Positions 19,801-29,898 of a stretch of DNA of 64,000 nucleotides are shown piece by piece (positions within the stretch are counted from its first letter, which is position 1; the number at the start of each line of letters is the position of its first letter). The translations under genes and the position numbers were made by a program. The stretch is from Watersipora subatra. Taxonomy: Eukaryota; Bryozoa; Gymnolaemata; Cheilostomatida; Watersiporidae. The notes beneath the pieces are model-generated. The model had not been told where the DNA came from. It did no database searches and saw nothing but the letters and a program-made list of their open reading frames with translations. The DNA is taken from assembly GCF_963576615.1 (NCBI RefSeq), contig NC_088711.1, positions 16,958,182-17,022,181 on the forward strand, in the 5' to 3' direction.

Positions 19801-22800
19801 ACCTGAACACAGGGTCCCATAAAGGTCTGAGAACACTCACCTGCATTGGAGCCTAAACACAGAGTCCCATAGCAGTCTGAGAACACTCACCTGCATTGGA
19901 ACCTGAGCACAGGGTCACCATAGAGGTCGGAGAAGTCAAGTTGCTTTCCTTTTCTGATGACATCAGGATGCTTTTTGCATAGAAGCCACCCAACGTGGGC
20001 AAAGAAGAAGCCTCGCTTTGCATTATGGGGGTCCGCTGTAGTCTCGCTGTACTTGTGATGCACTCTATGATCCCGGCACCACTCTATCAGATGGTTCTAC
20101 ATGACACATAGCAACGAGTTGAATTATATCCTAGCTGCTACGTGATTATAGCTTTCTTGTCTAAATACTAGATACTAGACTGATCTCTGAACAGATCCAT
20201 AACATGCAGATCCACATGATTTTGTGATGGGTGCCTTGAAGAAAAGGTGTGCCAAAAGAGGCTCATGGCAATGGAGGATTGAGTAATCTTTGTACTTGAG
20301 GAAGTAGCTCTATATTAGTAGTAATACACACCTGTTGACACATGTCAAGAATGCACTTCACTCAGAAAAATAAAACAGTTGTTTTGCCAAGCATTAGTTA
20401 GGAGGTTTCCTGTATTAGTTGATTTGGCAAAAAGCGATAGCGGTAGGATGTCTTTCCTGTCACAACTAGTAGCTATTCTGGGAATTGAACCCTAGCTCGG
20501 TTGGTCAGGTACGTAACAGACACCTAACAAATCAGGCACTTCAATTTAATTGGGGAAACAAATTTTGAAGAAGTTCAATAGCGAATTGAGTTCAACTTTT
20601 TGTAACTCAACCCAGTGCATCTCTAACTTCTTATATTGCCATTCAATGTCATTATTAAACAGATGCACAATTAGTGCCTTTAAAGGCTGGCTCACACTAT
20701 ACCGCGTATGTCAGTGTTCTCCGTTCGGCATTCATCGTCGATTATGTGAACCGTACACCTATGGCATCGATGAAGCAACACAGACACGCCGAGAAAGTTT
20801 GCAGCTGTCAAACTTTCTCGATATTTCACCAAGCATCGACGACTGCCTTTCAAATATGAATCATTTCGGTGATGGTAATTCGCGGTCGTGGATAGCGTGT
20901 CTTATTTATGTCCGTTTATGATAGTCGCTGCGGGACTGGTATTTGATTCCAGCAGGCGCAAACAAAGAGGTTTCTTCACAAAAATTTAAAAATACAAATG
21001 AGAACATTATGTAACAGAGTATTTCCTGATGCAAACGCTAATGATGGGTTTGTGATAGTGTGAACATCATTATCATCGACAATCTTCGAAGTATTGGGGC
21101 ATCAACGCTAAAATACACGATATACTGTAGTGTGAACCAGCCTTATGGCATTAGGAGATATCGAAAAGGGCATAGACCTCAAAATTCTCTAAACCCAAGG
21201 ATTGATGTTTTCTACATATTTCCATGCAGGGTCAGATTTCTGTCTATTGATCAGGCTGTTGAGTATAACTTGTATTTAAAAGTAAGCACAAAATGACTGT
21301 ACATACTGTCTGGTTTACTACATTTCTCTATCTACATTTATCAACTACCTGAGAGGCAGGTAGTTGAATAGTTTACTAGTCTCTCTTAGATAAACAAACT
21401 AGACTTTCTAGCTTCTCATCAGTAACAGTACTAGTAGAGTTGTTATTGTCGCTAGTAATGTTATTAGTAGCATTAGATCTAATATTAGTGGTTCCTGATC
21501 ACTAGATTATAATATTATAACTGGCAGCAGAGCTGTTTAGGCTGCTTAGAAATTATCTCCACAGATAAACTCTTTTTTACAAGATAGTACTAGGCTTGGA
21601 TCAATGAAAATTCATGGTTGCCTCGAGATAGGCAATAAATTTCTATAATTTTTTCCTACTGATCACTCAGTATTTTGGCACAAACAGTTGATACTGTCAA
21701 ATGGATTAAGTAGCTCAAAGTCTGCCGTTCAAGGTCTGACTTACAATATAAACTGTCCATTAGGATCAAAGTGCTAGCGTCAAATTAAGAAAACATCTTG
21801 TGAATAACTATCTATGACCAAAGTTCGCATCGATTCATTCACACGTGGTGATTACTTATCCACAAGAGCAAAGTGTGAAACGTGTACTATTGCCAGTAGT
21901 CGGATCAGACTGATTATATTATTGTTACCAACACGTTTACAGCTATGTTAGCTGGCCTGTAGCCAAGTATCAATACTTGCTAGCTACACTGAGCGATGTC
22001 GACTGTCCTGTTACAACTTTGATATAGCGCAAGCTTTGTTTCTGCGAGACCATACGAACCAAATGTTTCAGATATCCTAGTGGTAGGATATCACTACAAA
22101 TTCAGTAGCTAATGTATACAGCTTATATTTTGTACACCAGTGTCAACTTGAGACACATGGGCTGATCGGAAGAGTTAATCTTAAGATCTTTTCACGTGAC
22201 TGCTCATAATTATAAGAGAACTGTTCAGCCTTGAAACCGTGCTCGCCTCATGGCTAGTTCATTTGTAGCGTGTCTATTGTAAACAGTCTCCGTGTGACCA
22301 TCAAAGTTGATGCATGATCAACAAAGTTGATATTATGACCAACAAAGTTGATGCATGATCAACAAAGTTGATATTATGACCAACAAAGTTGATTTAATAC
22401 CACCAAGAGAGACTTTTTTGGAAAATTAGAGATTTTTGTTGTTGTGCAATTACAAAAAGCATTGGATATGCAAGATTTCATTTACATATAAACCATAAAG
22501 ATATATTGCCTAATCTGGTTCACTTACATGAATATGTTACTCAAAAGACTGGTAATGAAAATAAAAAGTATTTATTTTTGCGAGGAAATGTTGAGTATTA
22601 AAATCTGGGCTATATATTTACAAACACGGGCTTTAAATTAGATTCAACTTTTTTCACAGAATCGTGATAAAACAACCAAGCTACATTCAGAAATCACTCA
22701 GAGATACGCAGTAGTAAATAGAATTTTATCAAGAGAACAACTCAATATAAATTATTTGCATCACCAAATTTCTATGCAAATGTTTGCCAATACTGAAGAC

Positions 22801-24853
22801 TAGAATAAAAAAGAGTAAACTCATTCAAAGCACCTGCTAAGTCTTTAGACTTAGTACCTAGACTTGGACTCACCTGACCAGCAGCAAAGTTGAATAGCAT
22901 GAGCATTATCCTCAGTGGCAGCTTAGCCTTATAGGACCTGTGACTCCAGAGGCGGTGGGCTCCAGCAGTTACACTCACCGCCGCCACCAGAAACATCACA
23001 TAGTCTAGAAAATCATATTTAATGTGATAAGAATATGCAGTAGGAGCAAGGATTATTATTATTATCTGCAGACTTGCATTAATGAATAGAAAACATGTTA
23101 TTGTTAGTGTAAGATAAGATAGTACTCAAAATAAGATTAGGGGGCTAACAGTTTCCCTTTGCCTACCTTATAGAAGTATGGGTGACAAAATATCAACAGA
23201 ATATCGATTATGGAATGAGGTTAGAGTGTTCGTAAACTTGAGTTATCCTTTATACACCACTGGAAATGATATCTGACTATCATGGTAATTATTCCACAGA
23301 TGATTCATGAATGAATACAATAAAATAATTTTAGCATAAACAATGCATTTGGTTATTGTAGCCAAAAGCATTGAATGCTCAAAAACACTCAAGCTACAGA
23401 TTTTACTGATGCCCTACCATGCATGCTCTTACTGACCGTCAACGGACCCACTTACAGCGACGCAGTTATTATGTACCATCCATCATATATTGCAAATAAG
23501 AAAACCGCTACCAAAATTCTCTTAAAATAGTGAGAAATAGTGTTTGGATATTTGAAGTACTTCAGAACACCCAACCGCAAATCATCAAATGTAAGAAATC
23601 CAAAGACACCTTATAGTTGTAAAAGGCTCGATACAAATATAAAACGAGATGAACACATTTGGTCATGTTTTCATATACCTTTTATGTAAACTGACTCGGG
23701 TATTAGTGTACATGCGCTTAAAATTGAATGCTAATTAGTATCTATACTAAGTTTTCTGTATTTCTGTATTCCAGCTCACCAAACTACCACCAATCACATC
23801 ACAAATTCTTTGAACCTACTGCCTTATCCCAAACTTGCTCATTTCGGCATTTGTGTTGAAGGTTTCAAAATTCTCCCTAAACTATGCCCATAATATAGGT
23901 ATTTATCCTTCCACACATATGACAAACATCGTTTTCTATTCCATGACGACAACATACTACCACCACTGCCATATGTTTCAGTTTATAAACTTACTGTTAC
24001 AACCTTCAATTCACTATCCCGACTCCTCCACAATACTACTAGATTACCAAAACGCGTCTGTTCAACTCACTCAATAATTCATGATTTCAATCTTCTCATT
24101 TTTGTTGACATGTAAAATAAATTTATGATCATACATTTATGATAATTTATAATTATAGTTGCTTTACAGTATATCATTATAAAACAACCATTGTGTTTTA
24201 ATTGAAGGTTGTCACAGCCATATAGGGAGTAAAGACACAAAGGTAGAGTTATAGGGATGAGGAACAATTAATTGTCACTATGAATGTTTGAAAACATTCA
24301 TTTGCTTTGCTATATAAAGTGTTACTAAGCATGATTTTGTAGCAAGGGTTAGCTAAGGCTGTTAGCTTTTAAGCGCAGCGTCAATATAACGATCCGTCGA
24401 TTAGGGTAAGATATTGTGAATAATTAGGCTAACGCTTGAGTGGATAAAGCAGCGCTTGAGTGGATAAAGCAGCGCTTGAGTGGATAAAGCAGTGGTTGAC
24501 TACATACCGGTATATCGATATTATGATGGCTCAGCGACCAAGGCTATACCCGTGAGAGGTGAACCATAGAATTCATCTCACTTGTTAAAGCCAGATGATT
24601 AGAGTAGACATTATGAAGAGATGATTGTAGACTTACTAAAGAGCCAAGTGAGGGGTTTGGCAGACGGTATCAAAAACAGTCCGTAGACACAGGCAAGATG
24701 TAGGATAGAAAATATCACCACGTTGCGCCACACGATGCGGGTCTGCACAGGGTCCGGCCTTGCTTCTACCTCTTCAGGAACCCATTCTATTTGAGGCCCG
24801 ATGTCTTCCTCGCAGAGAGGAGGAACAGTGTCACTCTGATCTTTTGGAGCCAT
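16538..24853 (-). CDS. SCD: Stearoyl-CoA (acyl-CoA delta-9) desaturase
   Basis: A complete gene in five coding exons (24853-24637, 23004-22874, 20096-19891, 18270-18107, 16851-16538) joining to 343 residues, normal for the family. The enzyme sits in the endoplasmic reticulum and uses a di-iron centre, cytochrome b5 and oxygen to put a cis double bond at carbon 9 of saturated acyl-CoAs. All three histidine boxes are present: HRLWSH (89-94), HRVHH (126-130) and HNYHH (266-270), plus the extra ligand histidine in NSAAH (237). Other signatures are TAGAHRLWSHRSYKAKLPLR, ADPHNAKRGFFFAHVGWLL, NATWLVNSAAH and EGFHNYHH. Exons 2 and 3 are 131 and 206 nt, as I recall for vertebrate SCD exons 3 and 4; exons 4 and 5 split what is one longer exon there. 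The ATG lies right after an AG (GATTACAG), so a 5' UTR intron is likely. No disruption seen. Confidence 0.96.
16990..17340. repeat. Nested minisatellite (10-bp units within 118-128-bp units)
   Basis: The higher-order unit starts GCAAGCAGGCCTGTGAAAC at about 16991, 17109 and 17237. Inside it, runs of the decamer GAAACACTAT/GAAACACTGT vary in number, which explains the unequal unit lengths. It lies in desaturase intron 4. Confidence 0.95.
17366..17740. mobile_element. Foldback MITE with inverted repeats of about 95 bp
   Basis: The left arm (AAAGTATC..GTATTTTTTA..TGATGTTTGAGGTGAT..GACAAAACTT, to about 17460) is matched in inverse by the right arm (AAGTTTTGTC..ATCACTTCAAACATCA..GATACTTT, from about 17650). 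The arms differ by substitutions and small gaps. No transposase. It lies in desaturase intron 4. The 90-codon open frame across it has no recognisable similarity. Confidence 0.8.
18107..18270 (-). CDS. SCD: Desaturase exon 4 (164 nt)
   Basis: Bounded by TGCTTACAG and GTAAGA. It encodes two membrane spans (MTILMIFVMPTVLPWLLW and the WVAYFLAITRYILTLNATWL stretch) and NSAAHMWG. Confidence 0.96.
18308..19580 (-). mobile_element. Tigger/pogo-like DNA transposon, decayed
   Basis: The ends are inverted repeats: left CAGTCATACTTCAACTTACG and, in reverse complement, right CAGTAATACTTCAACTTACG. TA duplications flank them (18306-18307, 19581-19582). CAGT ends and TA targets are typical of the pogo/Tigger branch of Tc1-mariner. 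At 1273 bp it is shorter than a full element (2-3 kb). A hairpin (CCGTTTAATATCAA / TTGATATTAAACGG) lies at about 19231-19270. It sits in desaturase intron 3, antisense fragment 18779-19024 included. Confidence 0.8.
18779..19024 (-). pseudogene. C-terminal remnant of Tigger-like transposase
   Basis: 81 codons inside the Tigger-like element. The tail reads RQRQTSLDRFILKRPASRES, resembling the (K/R)QxTLDxF motif at the C terminus of Tigger transposases. The DNA-binding and DDE catalytic parts are absent, so the element could not move by itself. Resemblance is by memory of the motif only. Confidence 0.55.
19741..19890 (-). repeat. Tandem copies of desaturase exon 3 end and splice donor
   Basis: Three extra 50-bp copies follow the real exon end. 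The phase marker CTGCATT occurs at 19741, 19791, 19841 and at the true boundary 19891. Each copy contains exon-derived TGTGCTCAGGTTCCAATGCA-like sequence and ends at a donor position. Two copies keep CAG|GTGAGT; the middle one (19791) has TTGAGT and lacks the GT. Use of an outer donor would add 100 or 50 nt multiples after an in-frame TGA. Confidence 0.9.
19891..20096 (-). CDS. SCD: Desaturase exon 3 (206 nt)
   Basis: Bounded by ATGTAG and GTGAGT. It carries histidine box II (RDHRVHHKYSETTADPHN) and the KKHPDVIRKGKQLDFSDL stretch. Its last 50 nt and its donor are the template of the tandem copies at 19741-19890. Phase 2 end: reading through the donor gives an immediate TGA. Confidence 0.96.
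20440..20545 (-). mobile_element. Possible tRNA-derived SINE fragment
   Basis: On the minus strand GGTTCAATTCCCAG (box B-like) follows a stretch resembling a tRNA D-arm region. Only the box B part is convincing. It lies in desaturase intron 2. Confidence 0.3.
20683..21144. mobile_element. MITE with short terminal inverted repeats
   Basis: Ends AAGGCTGGCTCACACTA and, in reverse complement, AAGGCTGGTTCACACTA: 16 of 17 match. TA lies at both borders, so a TA target is possible. The 123-codon open frame 20550-20921 crosses the left border and is not a gene. It lies in desaturase intron 2. Confidence 0.75.
22300..22395. repeat. Short tandem repeat (AACAAAGTTGAT)
   Basis: Five copies of AACAAAGTTGAT-type words separated by GCATGATC or ATTATGACC spacers; desaturase intron 2. 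Confidence 0.85.
22874..23004 (-). CDS. SCD: Desaturase exon 2 (131 nt)
   Basis: Bounded by TTTTCTAG and GTGAGT. It encodes YVMFLVAAVSVTAGAHRLWS and HRSYKAKLPLRIMLMLFNFA then AGQ, with histidine box I. Confidence 0.97.
24432..24495. repeat. 20-bp tandem repeat, 3 copies
   Basis: Three successive copies of CGCTTGAGTGGATAAAGCAG, in desaturase intron 1 close to exon 1. Confidence 0.92.
24637..24853 (-). CDS. SCD: Desaturase exon 1 (72 codons plus 1 base)
   Basis: Begins MAPKDQSDTVPPLCEEDIGP, an acidic cytosolic leader, then the first membrane helix (VVIFSILHLACVYGLFLIPS) and KPLTWLF. The donor is GTAAGT, phase 1. Confidence 0.95.
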
Positions 24854-26379
24854 CTGTAATCAAGGAAACAGTCGAATGCTGTCCGTGAATGTGTTATGAT
24901 CTTTGGCACAAATTATAAATACTCTCCGAGTAACCATGGCCATTTCGACATCTTATATCAACATAGTATGCTGTCACTACACTCAGCCGTTTATGTTATC
25001 CTGTCACAGTTATCTAATATATACTTGTGATTCAATTAATCTTATTTTAATTGTTTGATACTAAATAAAAAATCCCAGTCAAGGGTAATGTCGAAATCTA
25101 TTAAAACACATATATTAAATTGATGACCCTGCAAGTAATTATCACATGCAGGCCAAAACTATGTATAGAAGTTGCCAGCTTCTATGCTTAAAAAATGTTA
25201 GTTTTTTTGAGATTTTAATTTTTACTCGATTAGATAGGTAAATCATATCGTGGGAAAATCTATGATTGGTAAATCTATGAATCTCCATGAATGGTAAATC
25301 TATGAATAACTACTACCTTTTGTGTGCGTTATGAGTTTACTGTCATTGCCATAGATAACCAATTCCTATACAAAAAGAGACTTGCTAAGGTACACGAGTG
25401 AATTTAGATCAGACAGAGCAAATCTGGTATAAGCTACAGTAGTTACTCACCCTTGCTATATCACTTGCACTGTTCGAAACACACGAGGCAAGAATGAACA
25501 CAATGAACTATCAATTTTACCCGCATCTATCTGATGCAATGCCACGTTGTTGTGCTTATACGCTTGAACAAGCCTGTGCCTGATGGCATGATATTAACGT
25601 CATTGTTCAATATGTACAAGATATGGGCTGATGCTTTTTGATTGGAGAACTTTTGCTTTACGCAAAAAGCTGAACAGTTGGCAGGATTTGAGGATGAGAA
25701 TGCATTCACTGTTATTGACATTATAGCATATATCTCAAAGATAGCAATATGTAATACTGCTATGTAAAAATAGGGACCCTGAAAATGTTGCTATCATAAA
25801 AATCAAGGAAAGATTTGTTGAATTTAATAGATGGACTTACCTGGTTTATTACTGAAACTGAACTGACTTAGCTGTAGCTGGCAAGTGAGCAATATAGCAG
25901 TTATGCAACAGTTGAAAGAAAATAGTGCACAATTATGTAAGACCCAAACATACAGCTAGACAAAGCACAAAGAAACTAGTATGTAGCCAACAAGGTTGGC
26001 CCTAAACTGCCTTTCAGAGCAGAACACATCAATTCAATGTATGGTTTAAACCTGCTATTGAAATTTCTTAGGATGCTTTTTATTTGAAGTGATACTCATA
26101 ATAAGCCAAAAAGCAGAGAGCAAAAGCTATAGAGTGTGAAAATTAAATGATTGAACTGGTTAGTAGGATTACAATTAAACTATTTGTTCTCAACGTATTA
26201 CACTGTTATTGATACAATGGACAGTTTGATGGAATATGATTGAGCGTTATGGGTAGAACGAAAAGATGAGAAATGTAATAATATACGAATTCTAATTGAA
26301 AGTTTTGAAACGAATACTACACCACTTATTTATTCAGACTAGTCTGACAGTAGCTTACAGGGCGTATGTGTATATGTAA

Positions 26380-26440
26380 TTTATATATATTATATATATA
26401 TATACATACATGTATATATATATACATGTATATATATAAA
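26380..26440. repeat. TA/CATA microsatellite
   Basis: TATATA runs alternating with ACATACATGTATA. Confidence 0.95.
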
Positions 26441-26469
26441 AAATTGTTTCCTCACCCCGGATACCCCGT

Positions 26470-26634
26470 ATGGGTGGTCTGCTCTAACTCGGGTCTCCTA
26501 CCAGAGACCTGGGAGTTTGAGCACTGGCCTCAAGATCTTAGCGGTTCCCAATAGCGCACTTTTCTGCAACTCCCCTGAGTTGATTGCTGTTGGTATTTGG
26601 GCAAGCCACATTTTATGCGCCGGTGTTATTGCGC

Positions 26635-26640
<6 letters not shown>
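26470..26640. repeat. Dispersed repeat related to 680-756
   Basis: Shares GAGACCTGGGAGTTTGAG and CCTCAAGATCTTAGCGGTTC with the left end of the window. It sits between two AT microsatellites, a common site for retroposon tails. Class not identified. Confidence 0.45.

Positions 26641-26678
<38 letters not shown>
26637..26678. repeat. (AT)n microsatellite
   Basis: About 20 perfect AT dinucleotides. Confidence 0.98.
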
Positions 26679-26682
<4 letters not shown>

Positions 26683-26947
26683 TAGAACAATAAAATGTGT
26701 TCACATACATGCAATTAGTTCAGTATATTGTGGTCAGAAATGAGTTCTTGTCAGGTCATAGAGGTGGGCAGTTGGTGTTTGCTTGACCAGCCGTTGCTGG
26801 GCTCTTGCTTCCTCTGGTCTTCCGAATAGCCCACTTTTGATTGGTGCTCTGGCGTGGGACCTTTTCTGGTAGGGCCAGTAGGAGCGCGACAGCACCTGTG
26901 TCCCATTTTGATGCCGGCGATACTTTCAGGCTGCTCAATCAGTTAGA

Positions 26948-27025
26948 AACTTGCAATGCATCAGACCTGATGCATTGCAAGTTTTCTAAAGAGAATTGCA
27001 TCAGACCTGATGCAATTCTCTTTAG
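26948..27025. repeat. Twin perfect palindromes
   Basis: Two hairpins side by side. The first has 17-bp arms (AACTTGCAATGCATCAG, spacer AC, inverse arm) at 26948-26983. The second has 19-bp arms (CTAAAGAGAATTGCATCAG, spacer AC, inverse arm) at 26986-27025. Both are centred on GCATCAGACCTGATGC. Confidence 0.95.
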
Positions 27026-27757
27026 AAATTTATGCTTTATCATTTTATTGTCAATACGTATGCTACGCAAAGTTAAAGTCTAACCATTTGTTCAAAGCTA
27101 AATGCTAAGGAGGCAAAAGGTATGTTACATTTTGTATATTATATTTGATGCTTTACCTTTGAATTATTTACTCTGTAATTGCTGTTATATAATTGTCACA
27201 GTTGCATTTATGTCTCATTTATACATGCAGTTTTCATTTGCTATTATAGCTCATGTGAGCATTTCGCTTAGTGCTACTTGTTCTATTGCAGACTTCACGG
27301 TGTGTTTTGACTATTATGTTTGGAAAATAAAGAGCATTACAGAGTAACACTTCCTTAGTCGAGTCATTTCACATCAGCGACTCTAAGCCAATCTTGCAAT
27401 TTAGCCAACTGAATTGCTATATCACCAGTGTAATATACTGGTTTAAAATGGCTATATATTAGAAGGTAACTTAGGATCCATTAATGTGCTATAAAAAGTT
27501 AGTAGACAAAAGATGGTCAATTCATGCTGGTCATGGTAGAGTTCGGCAAAACTTAATGATTCAATGTTTACTGCTTTTTATGTTTGTATCACTGATTTGA
27601 TTACATAATCTGTGTACATTTACAACAATATATCATTTTACATCTAACAGTTTGTAAGGTTCCATGTTAAATAAAACTCATTTTAAAATTTTTTTGTTTG
27701 TTATAAAACATGATTTGAGTGGCCATATATAAAATTACAAGATGCAAGTGTATATCA

Positions 27758-28048
27758 CTAACGACATTCAAAGTGTCTAAGCATGAATGAGGCTGGAAAG
27801 AGTCCATGACTGCGCACAACCACCAAATCTCGATCAACTGCAAGGTTGCGTTCGAGATAGATATATGTATATTTGCGCATAGTAATATATGACATGTCAA
27901 ATATAAGCAGGGCGCAAAGGTGGTCTTTTTGATCTGCATCTGCCTCTTTTTTATGAATGTAATGAGTAGGCTGGGCCCATATTGAATTGCCGTCGGAGTT
28001 AAATTTCTCTGTCTCATAACCAGAAGTCGCCACACCGCGTCGAGGCAA
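27758..28048 (-). CDS. Unassigned open frame, possible exon
   Basis: 96 codons, opening MPRRGVATSGYETEKF. I do not recognise it. It is less low-complexity than most chance frames here (for example DADQKDHLCALLIFDMSYIT and RNLAVDRDLVVVRSHGLF), but an overlapping frame (27667-28068) is also open, no splice sites are convincing, and there is no codon evidence. It could be a repeat-derived fragment. It lies just left of the tRNA array. Confidence 0.2.
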   Translation of the reverse strand: MPRRGVATSGYETEKFNSDGNSIWAQPTHYIHKKEADADQKDHLCALLIFDMSYITMRKYTYIYLERNLAVDRDLVVVRSHGLFPASFMLRHFECR

Positions 28049-28497
28049 AACCAGCTAGATTCCACCACACCAGGTTTACTTTTGTATTTATTGAAGAAAC
28101 CTTTACAGAAATTTTTTTCAAAGGATAAGGGTTGTAAAAAAGAACTCTTCTACAATCAATTTTTCATAACTGTGCTCCTATCTGTGGCTTCACAACTTCC
28201 TGGACGAGAACCATCTTTAAAGCAGGAAAACACCATGGCAATACACCGCGAACCCCCAGCAGCTTTCAAAAACACAGAACATGAATCAATTACAAGGTCA
28301 ATGAGATTGGCATAGGCTGCAACATTTAGCACCACAGTCTGGGTGAAATTTCATTAAAGTGTTGGCCAACAAGTTGAAAGTAGGAGGGATATACGTTTTC
28401 ATTGCACAATTCGTGAAAAAACGGTTAAACAGCTCAGAATATTTTTCACAAACTTCAAAGGCGTCAGGTTTCACACTAAAACTTGGTAAATAAAGTA

Positions 28498-28570
28498 TCC
28501 ACAGTAAGTCAGTTGGGAGAGCGTTCGACTGGAGATCTAAAGGTCCCTGATTAAATCCCGGGTTTCGGCA
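28498..28570 (+). pseudogene. tRNA-Phe relic, leftmost copy
   Basis: The first seven bases no longer pair with the intact 3' half (TTTCGGCA), and the anticodon triplet reads GGA. Box B is ATTAAATCC. Non-functional. Confidence 0.9.
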
Positions 28571-29104
28571 TCTGGAAAATATATTTTCATATATCAGTCC
28601 TGATTTTTGCTATAACACAGAAAAATTAGTATTAGGCTGTGATTAAAAAGATGCTGTTTGTTATTCTCTCAAGAGTTTGTTCATATGCTATAAGAAATCT
28701 TCGAGATTGGTTGAACCTGAAAGTTCAAAATAAAGCTTCATTTGAAGCAAGATAATTATTTTATTGTTTTAATCGAGAATTTGATATAATACAGAGAATG
28801 ATTAGTTCTAAAAAACTCGCACTAACCTCATTTAAATTCCGAATGAATCTCTAAAGTCAACTTTGCAATTATTTGGAGCTTTCATGGTGCATAAACTTTA
28901 CACGGTTTAAAAGGTGCACTAATATAACGAATTGGGTTTCAAAGGTGAATAAGAAATTTTTTCCTAGGCTTTCATCTAGTTTGACTTAGCAGTAGTATGC
29001 ATTTCCATCACAAGTATAAAACAATGGTTATAAAGCTCACATTATTTTCACAAACTTTAAAAGCGTCAGACTTCTCACTAAAACTTGTTTGTGCGAAGTA
29101 GGCA

Positions 29105-29177
29105 GCTGATGTAGCTCAGTTAGGAGAGCGTTAGACTGTAGATCTATAGGTCCCTGGTTCAATCTGGGGTTTTGTCA
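29105..29177 (+). pseudogene. tRNA-Phe relic with GTA anticodon
   Basis: The anticodon loop reads CTGTAGA, which would be Tyr, but the acceptor ends (GCTGATG / TTTTGTC) do not pair well. A decayed Phe copy, not a tRNA-Tyr gene. Confidence 0.85.
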
Positions 29178-29357
29178 TCTGGAAAATTTGTTTTCATATA
29201 TTATTCCTGCATTTTGCTACAACATAGAAAAAATTAGTGTTAGGCTGTGATTAAATATATGCTGTTTGTTATTCTCTCATTAATTTGCTTTTATGCTAGA
29301 AGAAACCTTCGGGACTGGATGAACCCTGAAAGTTAAAAGCAAAGCTTCATTCGAAGC

Positions 29358-29898
29358 GTAGAGTTTTTGATACTGTCGAGTTCACTGGTTTCATTATAGA
29401 GTTTTAATGAAAACTCTTAACTTGATTTAATGCATAGGATCATATATGAGGTGGCCTCACTGGTTAGTATGCAGGTTACAACCTTTATTGAAACCTGAAC
29501 TAAAATTTCAGTATCATTTTTATACCAACTTTATTAAGCACAATAATTATGAATGCAATAAAATATGAAAAGTTACAGTATGATAGCAAGTAAAAGTATT
29601 GAACATCAACTGACATGTGACAAGAAAAAATATAACATGGTATAATAAAATAAAACAGCATATGCAACTAACCTGTAATCTCTAGTAAATTATCCCATGG
29701 CAATTGACAACTTACTACTTAAGAGTAATAATTCAAATCTGGCTGCCCTCTATAAAAGCTAGAGAAACGTCACGCCATAAGTTAAGCACAACCTTAGCTT
29801 ATGACTCAACGCCGGCAACTAACATTGGTCAGCATGGATTAGGTCAATTTGACTCGGCATGAACTCCAGGAATGCTAAACTAATAAACTTTTCCTACA
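29358..29898 (-). repeat. BEL/Pao LTR (3' in element orientation)
   Basis: Matches 36465-37009 along its length, with many substitutions and small gaps. Its outer border is set by the CGAAGC duplication. Confidence 0.9.

Larger units (their letters stand above)
24854..28370. other. Region upstream of the desaturase, no certain gene
   Basis: This should contain the desaturase promoter and any 5' UTR exon, neither of which I can place. It holds AT microsatellites, a dispersed repeat, the twin palindromes at 26948-27025 and an unassigned open frame at 27758-28048. The remainder shows nothing recognisable. Confidence 0.5.

Noticed and set aside
19516-19836. 106-codon open frame beside desaturase exon 3
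   Set aside because: It reads the tandem exon-end copies in a shifted frame and runs into the Tigger-like element.
20550-20921. 123-codon open frame as a gene
   Set aside because: It crosses the border of a MITE and lies inside a desaturase intron; no similarity recognised.
29105-29177. A tRNA-Tyr gene (GTA anticodon)
   Set aside because: The body and position in the array are tRNA-Phe and the acceptor stem is broken; a single anticodon change in a relic explains it.
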